Source: Diabrotica undecimpunctata
Lineage: Eukaryota > Arthropoda > Insecta > Coleoptera > Chrysomelidae
Reading direction: 5' to 3'
Length of the DNA: 64,000 nucleotides
Assembly: GCF_040954645.1 (NCBI RefSeq)
Contig: NC_092810.1
Location: 12,324,377-12,388,376, forward strand
Shown here: positions 55,693-64,000 of the stretch, piece after piece
How the letters are laid out: each line of letters begins with the position of its first letter
Numbering within the stretch: position 1 is the first letter of the stretch
Translations under genes and position numbers: made by a program
Notes under the pieces: generated by a model
What the model saw: only the letters and a program-made list of their open reading frames with translations
Databases searched by the model: none
What the model was told of the DNA's origin: nothing

Positions 55693-55799
55693 GTTTAGAG
55701 CTTGACCAGGATATCCTAATCTAATTTCGAATTTCGTTTTGTTCACATTGACAGAGTGTAGACAGACACATAAATTATTCAATAATCAGATAGGATTTA

Positions 55800-56010
55800 T
55801 ATTATATAAATGCTTTTAGCAGTGATGAGGAAGCTGGCAGACTAAGAATCATTAGACACTGAACAAACCATTTTAAAGAACTAGACCATGAAGATTTTTT
55901 CTGTCGGTTTAGATTCTCAAAGAACACAGTTGAAAATATTTTGGAGCAAATTGAAGATACATCTGTGAAGATAGATCTCTTGAACATTTTTGTGGGTTCC
56001 ATTTTATAAT
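55800..56010 (+). pseudogene. Harbinger transposase N-terminal fragment
   Basis: Encodes NHFKELDHEDFFCRFRFSKN then TVENILEQIED, the N-terminal pattern of HARBI1-like transposases (l.d.eF..rFRlsk.tv..ll..i). One stop upstream; the DDE part is gone. Confidence 0.6.
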
Positions 56011-56414
56011 TTTAATTTTAACTTGGAAGAACCAACAACCATTACTTACAACAAACCACCACACTAGAACAGAACTTGATAATGAGAATAATATTGGTAT
56101 ATTATTTTCGATCTAACGTGACAAATGTGTCATAACTTATCTATACTGGTCAATGTCCATAATATTTACTAACAAGATTCCATAAAAATCTGATTAATGC
56201 CCATAATTTCCTACCAACATAAGAAAAATAAAACGAAACTCAAGGTTAAGTGACCATAACCGAATCTGTGACTGAAACGGTATCTGTCGATTAAACTAGG
56301 GGTAAAGGTTACTTAAATCCGAGGGTTAACCACTTATTGTGAAACTGGCCGTTTGTGTTTTTTTTTTAATCTCGTGTTTAATGTAATTACTTTTATTTAT
56401 GTTTTTTTTTTCAG

Positions 56415-57352
56415 ATGCCACGTAAGTAGTTAACTAAAATAGAAGCAACGAAAAGATGTTAAAAGCGGCTGTAAATGCGGTAAAAAATGGAGGAAGCTAC
56501 AAAGCATCCGCTAGTCAGTTTGGAATAAGTGTCTTGACATTGAAGAAATTGTGCAGAAAAAACATAATATCTCTCCCAGGCTACAAGGTGCGCCAGGTTT
56601 TTTCACTTGACCAGGAAAAAGAACTTGGTATGTTTTCGAAAGATATGTCCAAGATGTATTACGGTCTTACTGTGGTGCAATTGCGCAAATTGGCATACTG
56701 CTATGCTGCAACAAATATAATATCATATCCCCCTGCCTGTCATTAAGGAGGCCAGAAGCTGCAAGTTTGGCACGAAGCTCAGGTTTTAATCGTCACACAG
56801 TGGGTACATTATTTAATCAATTAACAAATGTTTATACACGGTACCAGTTTCCTCCTGAATGTATATGGAATATTGACGAAAGTGGCCTCACTAAAGGGTC
56901 GAAGTAGGTGGGCGAAATTACATCTGCAGAACGAGGCCAACTGGTTACGGTGTGTGCTGGGTCATATGCCTCCTTACATAATGTTTCCCAGAAAAAACTG
57001 GAAGGACAGGTTTCTAAGCCATGCACATCCTGACAGCAATGCAACAACATATCCCAGTAGATGGATGACTTGCTCTGAGCCAGACGACTACGTTTTAGTC
57101 AAGTTTTGTACTAAAAGAACAATAAAGTTTTATGTTGGAAAAGTTTTGTGCCTGAAAGAAAATACATTGGAAGGTAAATTCTTAAGGCGGAAGGGACTAG
57201 AAGCAAGCTGTTTTACTTTTCCAACAGTAGAGGACGTCAGCAAAGTGGACCGGACAGACGTACAAAAGCTGCTGCAGCCGTCCGTCAGCAGAACGGCCAG
57301 GACTGCTGACATTACAAAATTTAACCATAGATTTGATGCTAATGTTTTCTAA
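56415..57352 (+). pseudogene. pogo-type transposase, deleted
   Basis: Begins MPRK then a stop, followed by KAAVNAVKNGGSYKASASQF GISVLTLKKLC (psq HTH). After a frameshift come RRPEAASLARSSGFNRHTVG, ECIWNIDESGLTKGSK (first catalytic Asp) and GEITSAERGQLVTVCAG. A large deletion removes the rest of the catalytic core and joins to KFYVGKVLCLKENTLEGKFL, FTFPTVEDVSKVDR and the end at 57352, the usual C-terminal extension of this pogo lineage. GGGATCAAGTATCCC-like words near 57525 and 57675 may be its subterminal repeats. Confidence 0.8.
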
Positions 57353-58759
57353 ATAATTGTTCTTTTTTGGCTCAATTTATTTTTGTATTTTATATTTTTA
57401 TTTAATAAAGTAGGTAGTTTAATTTGTTTCATTGTTTAATTTAATTACCTTAATTGGCAATAATTACTTATGAAATGCGTCATAGGTGGGATACTTTATT
57501 CCAGATTTCAAGTAGCCCCCTCACGGGGATCAAGTATCCCTCATGGACAGGGGTTCTTGAACCGCACTAGCGTTTTACAAGATCTGATCTACCTTATTTG
57601 TTTAATGTTACCTGTTTAATGGAATTAAGAAAATAACTATTATGGTCTGAAATAATCTTTAAACACTAAAACAGGGATCAACCATCCCACCTCTTCCCTA
57701 CATATCTAATATAGACGATTTTATCATTCTGCTTTATTTCGTCTTCAAACTTAACAAACTGTATTTAAACATAAATTTTTTCGTCTTTATAACAATACCG
57801 AGCAGATACCTTACCTTTAATTTGCATACAATGCATAGATAGCGGCGTCTTTAAAACAGATTAAAAAACTTAATTCTTTTTAAAATTAAACAGTTTCTGC
57901 TTTCACGTTTTGTTTCCAAATGGAAAGCTGGCACGAGATGTCGTCGTCACCTGCGAATAAAACCCGTAAATTTGGCTGAAAGGACGGTGTACAAGGCACA
58001 GATAAGACTCACCCAAGGTCCTCTCCGAGTTCAGCCATTAAAACTAGGATTACGAATAAAATGATAGCTATGCAGATGCAGATAAGGCGCGCATACAGTA
58101 TGAAATAACATTTGTTTTACCTTTAATTTAGATAACATTCGGTAAAAGTGTATTATATTAATTCGTCAATCTTTTTCAATTTTTTTTGCCGACATCTTCG
58201 TACTATTTTTATCACAAAATCACTAATATTTTGATATATTCTTTTTCAGATAAAAGGTTTTTGTTTGCTTTTAATATACATAGATTAAATCTAATAACAC
58301 ACATTTATTAAAAATCTACAAGAACTGTCTGAAGACGATATCCTCTTGAAACGTTAGAACTGTGGCTTAATCAGGATAAATTCATTGGTAAATGGCTGAC
58401 TAAAGCTATTATGACATAAAAATTCCGAGCCTACTTCTAAGCAGACAGGGCCAGGTCTATTTAACGTCCTGATGGCACCTTTGCTGGATCTAAAAAGAAA
58501 ACGCTAGACGGCAATACACGTTATCAGAAATAAATGTTTTTTTTTATTAAAAGCTTTAAAGATATTTGTGTTAGTTCATTTTTTTAAAAACATTGTCGCA
58601 TCAACCTTAAGGTTAAGGATATTAGCGACATCTATACATATAAATGAGATAATTTACTTACAAATATTGAATTTTGTTAAGTATATTAATGTCTTTAGGG
58701 AATTTTTCTATTTGTTCAATTTTAGATTTTTCTCCTAAGATTTAACTTGTTGATCCAAT
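57353..58759. other. Intergenic DNA with a Penelope-like scrap
   Basis: At 58322-58365 CTGTCTGAAGACGATATCCT and CTTGAAACGTTAG resemble a decayed Penelope terminal-repeat hammerhead, but stem II does not pair. No gene recognised. Confidence 0.35.
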
Positions 58760-59686
58760 ACTTACTTACTTTCCCTGTCCGGACCACCAACAGCTTTAAA
58801 TTTTGTATTTCCAATGGTTGGCCACATAGATGGTCCTGCCATTCGCTAAAAATAGGTCTTCTTCTGAGCAGGTCTCTCTCATATCTGTGCATGATAGTGG
58901 ATGGTGACTATTCTGAACTGCGCCAAAGTCGCAGGTATCGTCCTGCTGGTATCCTAATTTCTTTAGGTTACTAGCACAACGGGAAACGCCAGTTCTTAGT
59001 CGGTTTAGCGCTTTCCATGTGGCATACGGCAAATTGTGTCCAGCGGCGATTTTCTCTGAGGGGGCAAAATATGTTGTAGCTGACGCTTACCATAGGTGTA
59101 TTTGACTCTTCGGGAAGAGATCGTGATTTTTTCAGAAAGCTTTTCCGAGATCTTAGTCTACTTGGCTGAACTTGGTGGTCATACAAGGTGTCGTTCCGTT
59201 TCCTGCTTCTTTCGTTCTATCGTGACCTGTCTTCTAATAGCAGGTGGAGCGATTCCAACTATGGGGTAGACCTCTTCAATAGGTGTCGGATTCAGGCAAC
59301 CAGATATTATACGAACCATTTCATTAAACTCAACATCGACGTTTTTAGCGTGAGCAGAGTTTTCCCACACTGGTGCTCCAAACTCAGCGGCAGCTTACTT
59401 TTTTCTTGACATCTTGATAAGACAGAGTTCTATCCAGACGTCTCATTTTGTTCCAGCATCTAACCACTGCATTCCACCTCCAGTGTCGTTCGGGCATGCT
59501 TGTTTCCAAGGTCAAAAGCACACACCTGGGTTTTGTAGGATTGGGTTTTAGATGGTTTCGTAATATTGTGGCTCAGTCTTTTAGGGCATCTGTCAGTTTT
59601 ACTTCGACTTCATTGTAGGTACTTCGCTTAGCTGTCACAGCTGTATCATCCGCGCAAATAAACTGTCTTGTTTGTTGGTTTTTGGG
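58760..59686 (-). pseudogene. Jockey/I-type LINE RT and C-terminus
   Basis: Minus strand: RQFICADDTAVTAKRSTYNE (59665-59605, A-D-D catalytic box), LKPNPTKPRCVLLTL, RTLSYQDVKKKAAAEFGAPV, NEMVRIISGCLNPTPIEEVY with GIAPPAIRRQVTIE (59320-59215), and at the end LNRLRTGVSRCASNLKKLGY with a CDFGAVQNSHH zinc-binding tail (59000-58800). This order is that of Jockey-clade ORF2. Copy 2 of the (TA)n LINE is inserted at its upstream end; a short continuation is seen at 60328-60346. Confidence 0.85.
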
Positions 59687-59696
59687 TACAGATTGA

Positions 59697-60265
59697 TGAC
59701 AACTTAATAATCAAAGGAAAGGATAAATTCAAATACTTTAATTACATAAAGATTAGGACAAACAACAGCAATCCGACAACTTAACTTAGTATGGTGGGAT
59801 AGACACCTAAATATGAAGACAAACACACAGATTTATAAAACATTAGTGCGAAGTATTATGACATATGGGGCTGAAAATTGGATCATAAACAAGAAAAACA
59901 GCAGTAAGATAGTGGCAACAGAGATGAAATGCCTGCAAAGATGTTGCAGAGTAACAAGAATGCATAGGAGAAGTAATGACGAAATAAAGCAAAGAACATC
60001 AATAGAAACAGACATATTAACATATATAGAAAAAAAAAGAATAAAGTGGTATAGACATGTAAGAAGAACCAGCGACAGCAGATGGATAAAGCAAATAACC
60101 AAGTGGAGCCCCATAGGAAGGAGGAAAAGAAGACGACCCCGAAAATCCTGGAAGAAAGAAGTAGACGACGCCATGAGTAAGAGAGTCCTAAACGATGGAG
60201 AATGGGACAACAGAGGGAGATGGAAACGGTTGAGAGAGGGAAGGCAGTGAATACTGTAGAATCCC

Positions 60266-60317
<52 letters not shown>
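59697..60317 (+). pseudogene. LINE with (TA)n tail, copy 2
   Basis: Flanked by a perfect 10-bp duplication TACAGATTGA (59687-59696 and 60318-60327). Same family as 52405-53187, about 90% similar: KTNTQIYKTLVRSIMTYGAE, KCLQRCCRVTRMHRRSNDEI, GRRKRRRPRKSWKKEVDDAM, stop at 60250, then a (TA)n tail of about 50 bp. 5'-truncated even more and with a deletion near 59745. Confidence 0.88.
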
Positions 60318-60323
<6 letters not shown>

Positions 60324-61521
60324 TTGAACGAATTTAAAACGGAACATACGAAATCAATGTATTTCGGCTCAACTCCGCTCTAGGTGGTTGGGCAACAAAA
60401 GGTTGTCAAATAATTATATTATAAAAATCCAATACTTCAGCGGGCTGCTGGATTCTGAATTCATTCAAGAACAAGTTAAAACTCCACCCAAATAGGTTGC
60501 CTAGAATCACTGTGAAAACTAGACTACACAAGCAGTTATTATGCTGTCAAACCACTTATCGCTTCCTTATAGTCCAAGAGATAGAGCCGAAATTTTGAAC
60601 TGATCAGTAATATGACATTTCTCTATTGGAATATATTCATTGTAACTGGGTTAAGACTTTGCCTTACAGGCGGACGCCCCTCGTGGTACAGGGGGTGGCT
60701 GTACAGGGATGAAGTTGTAATTTTTTTCGGAAAAATTAACGATCGATAATATGGCTGAAAATTTGCCCAGAGTAAGATCTTGGTATAACTAGACGAATTC
60801 CCAAATAGCGGACGCGAGAGTGGATACATAAGGGGTGGCGGACAGGGGTGAAATTGCAATTTTTTGGGGAAAAATTAACGATAAGTAATATGTCCGCCAT
60901 TTTTATGACTCATTATTTAGCCCCTAAAAACTCTAAATCCAAAAGAGCGGACAGCTGGGTTGGTACAGAGAGCCATAAAACGGGGTCAAATGTACCACTT
61001 GCCTGCGCATTTTAGGTTTCGGTAACAATTTTCAAACTGATTTTATTATAATATTTTTATACCGATTGATTTGAAAATTTTAATTTTTAATTGAATAAAT
61101 GTTTGATATTTGATATTTTATTAAATTAAAGTAATGTTATAATGTTAACTATTAAATATTTTTGGTATAACAAATAGTAATTTTACTTATTTTTTATTAC
61201 AATAAAAAGATTTTTAAATTTATATTGCATAAATAATGGTTGTTCAGATATAAGAAAAATTTGATTTATTATTACATTAATAATCTAATACAAAATATAT
61301 TATTTCTATTTATCAATAGGTAAAATTCAGTTTGTAGAATTCCTTTAACATTTTACACATAATCATTAATAAAAATCAATTTAATAGTGGAATTATCAAT
61401 TTTTTAAGTTTTGAAATTTATTTTGAAGATATTTTCAATATTTTTTTAACTTTTAAATTGATTGAATTTTTTTTTCATTAGTTAATTATAATTTAACAAA
61501 TTCTGTTTGGACATTAATTTT

Positions 61522-61561
61522 GCATCATTATTATTTTAAAATATTAAAATAATAATGATGC
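61522..61561. repeat. 40-bp perfect palindrome
   Basis: GCATCATTATTATTTTAA and its exact reverse complement around AATA. It lies just upstream of, and overlapping, the start of the 61555 frame. Confidence 0.85.
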
Positions 61562-61863
61562 GCGTTCCATTTAGATCAGTAATTCTAGACGCATGCGCTA
61601 AATGTAATAAGTATCAAGATGCTTTTATCCAACTTGGTGAAACTGACTTCGATTGTAATGAAGTTTTTGAAACCTTAGAAACTTTCATATGTCACTTATA
61701 TGGAACAGGACTGACGAGAACAATTCCAAAAAGAAAAGTAAACGATGTCAGATTTTCACTATTTAACCGGCAGTATAAGTTGCATGATGTGAACATCTAC
61801 TGCGAGCCCATTATATTTCAAATATTTGGACAAATGCTCATAAAAAAGTACCAACAGAATTGA
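61555..61863 (+). pseudogene. Unnamed insect transposon protein, N-terminal part
   Basis: 102 codons including FETLETFICHLYGTGLTRTI and VNDVRFSLFNRQYK. A similar C-x-LYG ... VN-x-VR-x-x-[LM]F pattern recurs in uncharacterised insect proteins associated with repeats, from memory. The frame ends early and the next (61860-62080) overlaps, so this looks like one gene with a frameshift. Function unknown. Confidence 0.5.
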
Positions 61864-62159
61864 TTGTTGAAGAACATGATTGGGAGTTTGAAGATGAAAC
61901 ATATAAATTCATATGGTTTAGTGGACCTCAGATGCCAGAATCAGTTCGAGAAGTAGTGATTGAAAATGAAGCAGATAATGAATGTGATATTATTGAAAGT
62001 GAAAGTGACGAAGATGATGAATGTGATGACATCAATGAGAGTAAGAAAAATGACGAAGTTTTTCTAATTTTTTTTTTCTTATCGGAAAAATCGTTTGAAA
62101 ATTTTTGGAAAAAAATCATGGTAAAACTGACAGAAAATCGAAAGGATTCTACAAATTAG
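61860..62159 (+). pseudogene. Unnamed insect transposon protein, C-terminal acidic part
   Basis: Continues the frame at 61555: HDWEFEDETYKFIWFSGPQM followed by a strongly acidic tail (ESESDEDDECDDINES). The W-x-x-x-x-x-x-Y-K-x-x-WFSG-x-Q-P pattern with an acidic tail matches the C-terminus of the same unnamed family. After about 62060 the frame runs into AT-rich, probably non-coding DNA. Confidence 0.5.
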
Positions 62160-62952
62160 ATTTTACCTCAAAAAATTACGAAAATTTTCATTTACGGAAA
62201 TTTTTTTGGAAAATTTTGAGGAAAACTCTACTTGACGCTTTTCAGAATAGTAACAGAAGTGAGCATACAAATTTTCAAATCAATCGGTATAAAAATATCA
62301 TAATAAAATCAGTTTGAAAATTGTTACCGAAACCTAAAATCCGCAGGCAATTGGTACATTTGACCCCGTTTTATGGCTCTCTGTACCAACCCAGCTATCC
62401 GCTCTTTTGGATTTAGAGTTTTTAGGGGCTAAATAATGAGCCATGAAAATGGCGGACATATTACTTATCGTTAATTTTTCCCCAAAAAATTACAATTTTA
62501 CCCCTGTCCGCCACTCCTTATGTATCCACTCTTGCGTTTGCCCTTTGGGATTTCGTCTAGTTATACCAAGATCTTACTCTGGGCAAATTTTCAGTCATAT
62601 TATCGATCGTTAATTTTTCCGAAAAAAATTACAACTTCATCCCTGTATAGCCACCCCCTGTACCACGAGGGGCATCCGCCTGCAAGGCAAAGTCTTAACC
62701 CAGTTACAATGAATATATTCCAATAGAGAAATGTCATATTACTGATCAGTTCAAAATTTCGGCTCTATCTCTCCGACTATTAGGCAAGCTCCTCTTTCCT
62801 TTAAAGGAGACAGATAGTTGAACGATATTTTATACAATGTCTATCACCGGGTATGGATTTATTTTTGTCCAAGTTTTATATTGGTCCACTATTTCAAATG
62901 CAGTTCAAACAGACATATATTAAATTGTATGTTCCGTTTTAAATTCGTTCAA

Positions 62953-62956
<4 letters not shown>

Positions 62957-63022
<66 letters not shown>
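62957..63022. repeat. (TA)n microsatellite
   Basis: About 65 bp of TA. It is preceded by TTCGTTCAATCTG, the inverted counterpart of CAGATTGAACGAA after the (TA)n tail at 60320. Confidence 0.93.
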
Positions 63023-63023
<1 letters not shown>

Positions 63024-63098
63024 CACAACGGACAAAAATGAGGGAGGTCTATGTTCAACAATGGATGCAAAGGGCTGCGTGATGATGATGATGAGAAA
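63023..63098 (+). pseudogene. LINE 3' terminus
   Basis: Encodes RTKMREVYVQQWMQRAA then runs into a (GAT)n tail (GTGATGATGATGATGA), the closing pattern (..lgEaYVQQWt..a) of a common insect LINE family related to that at 10546. Confidence 0.55.
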
Positions 63099-64000
63099 TG
63101 TTATTACCTTATTTTCTCCCTTTAAGGATTTTCTTAAAATTAAGTCATTGTCGCTCTTTTTGCGTGTTTACTGTAAATAGTTAGCATGCTGTATTTTAAA
63201 TCATCGAAATATATTGACAGTGATATAGAAAAAATAACTTTACATCGACTCGCATACCTTACGGTTTGAAGATGAAATATCGGCCGGTTCGACGAGCACA
63301 TTTAGGTAAACGCAAAAACGTAAATGCGGATAGTTTAGGAAAAGTTCAGCCATTCGAAATAAATGGGTATATTCATTATTCGACGTCACGGGTCTACGAA
63401 GGAAAACGTTTGGAAATGTGTTTATTTTGGAGAAAGGTTTGGCCAAACAGGCCTTTGATTTAGTGGTGCGGTATTGAAGTGACAGTGGGTTTGTCGAGAG
63501 CTTGTGCAAAGCTGGCCGAAGGCCATAATTTTTCAGCCAGTTGTCGTTAGGGCGGAAATTTATAAACCATTTTGTGTTACTTTAATTACAACGATTACCT
63601 CGATCCGATTGAGATTTATCATTTAGGATTATCTTATAAGTGATGGATGTACTTACCGTTTATTTTATTTTGGAGCGTTTCTTTCTCGTTACTACTGGGT
63701 GTTCTAATGTGTTAATATATTATAATACATATAACGTTTATATTTATAGTTGCTATAGTATCTAATATAGGCGGTTAGAGTAAAGTAAAAGTATAAGGCT
63801 TTTAGAGTTTTTGGTAAAAGTGTTTTAATATATATTGTTACGATAAATATACTGGCCTAACTTTTATGACTAATTATTCTGTTTTATTGTAGAAATTTCG
63901 GTGGAAGTCTAGATTCAAATTATGGTGAATTCTCCAACTTGATGTTCTCGACTATTCCAGTATATCAGGATTTCGTATATAAATACAACATTTTTATATG
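63099..64000. other. Unassigned DNA at the window end
   Basis: A 65-codon plus-strand frame (63266-63463: GKRKNVNADSLGKVQPFEIN) has no family I recognise. Otherwise AT-rich. Confidence 0.3.

Larger units (their letters stand above)
52265..56351 (+). mobile_element. PIF/Harbinger element carrying LINE and hAT insertions
   Basis: Ends CGGCCGGTTTCACAA (52265-52279) and the reverse complement CGGCCAGTTTCACAA (56337-56351), both flanked by TTT, fitting a 3-bp target duplication. Inside, 55800-56010 encodes a Harbinger-type segment. The rest is occupied by a LINE (52405-53187) and a hAT (53207-55692). Confidence 0.7.
60563..62787. mobile_element. Foldback DNA element with about 520-bp inverted arms
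   Basis: 60563-61082 and 62267-62787 are inverted copies, roughly 90% identical over about 520 bp (shared: GAGATAGAGCCGAAATTTTG, TACAGAGAGCCATAAAACGG, GGTTTCGGTAACAATTTTCA). The 1.2-kb core contains two short frames. Arms are rich in AAAAATTAACGAT-type words. No target duplication was fixed. Superfamily unknown. Confidence 0.82.

Noticed and set aside
58322..58370. Second hammerhead candidate (CTGAAGA ... GAAAC)
   Set aside because: Core words are present, but the intervening sequence does not form stem II and stem I does not pair; at best a decayed Penelope terminal repeat.
63266..63463. 65-codon frame near the window end
   Set aside because: No recognised motif or context; not called as a gene.

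Overview
This window is AT-rich eukaryotic (almost certainly insect) DNA made up mostly of transposable-element relics. The mixture of non-LTR retrotransposons, BEL/Pao, Penelope-like, piggyBac, hAT, Tc1/mariner, pogo and PIF/Harbinger sequences, GT..AG introns, and long (TA)n and (TCTA)n microsatellites fits an insect genome; the species cannot be read from the sequence. I found no convincing single-copy host gene, tRNA, rRNA or CRISPR. All calls come from reading the sequence and recalling family motifs; no database search was run.

Layout. 0-8 kb: a LINE tail, a frameshifted piggyBac transposase abutting a LINE reverse transcriptase, a 44-bp GC-rich tandem repeat, and two short LTR elements nested one inside the other (4242-7490) with intact LTRs, primer-binding sites, polypurine tracts and target duplications; they split an older open frame. 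9-17 kb: a (TCTA)n microsatellite, Penelope-like and LINE fragments, a GC-rich island, Tc1 debris. 17-26 kb: Penelope-like debris, a CGGBP1-type hAT pseudogene, a non-autonomous hAT element holding a mariner-type foldback MITE, and a pogo pseudogene. 27-35 kb: LINEs, a BEL/Pao pol relic and a 556-bp GC-rich retroinsert with a 12-bp duplication.

36.6-40.5 kb is the most interesting part: an apparently complete DNA transposon with 23-bp perfect terminal inverted repeats, GGCGAA subterminal repeats and a four-exon gene for a 758-residue RNase H-fold (DUF7869-like) protein whose spliced frame is fully open. It is the only long uncorrupted coding sequence here. A second, decayed copy of the same protein's C-terminus lies at 11.7 kb.

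41-47 kb: tandem pogo copies, one broken by a 489-bp insert with 110-bp terminal direct repeats, a 13-bp target duplication and a canonical hammerhead ribozyme motif (Penelope/retrozyme-like); then a Tc1/mariner element with both ends. 48-60 kb: LINE relics and a PIF/Harbinger element (52265-56351) filled by a (TA)n-tailed LINE and a full-length but frameshifted hAT (53207-55692), followed by a pogo relic, a Jockey-type LINE and a second (TA)n-tailed LINE. 60.5-62.8 kb: a foldback element with about 520-bp inverted arms around an unrecognised open frame. The elements are independent parasites rather than a pathway; the relations that matter are their nesting order and shared families.
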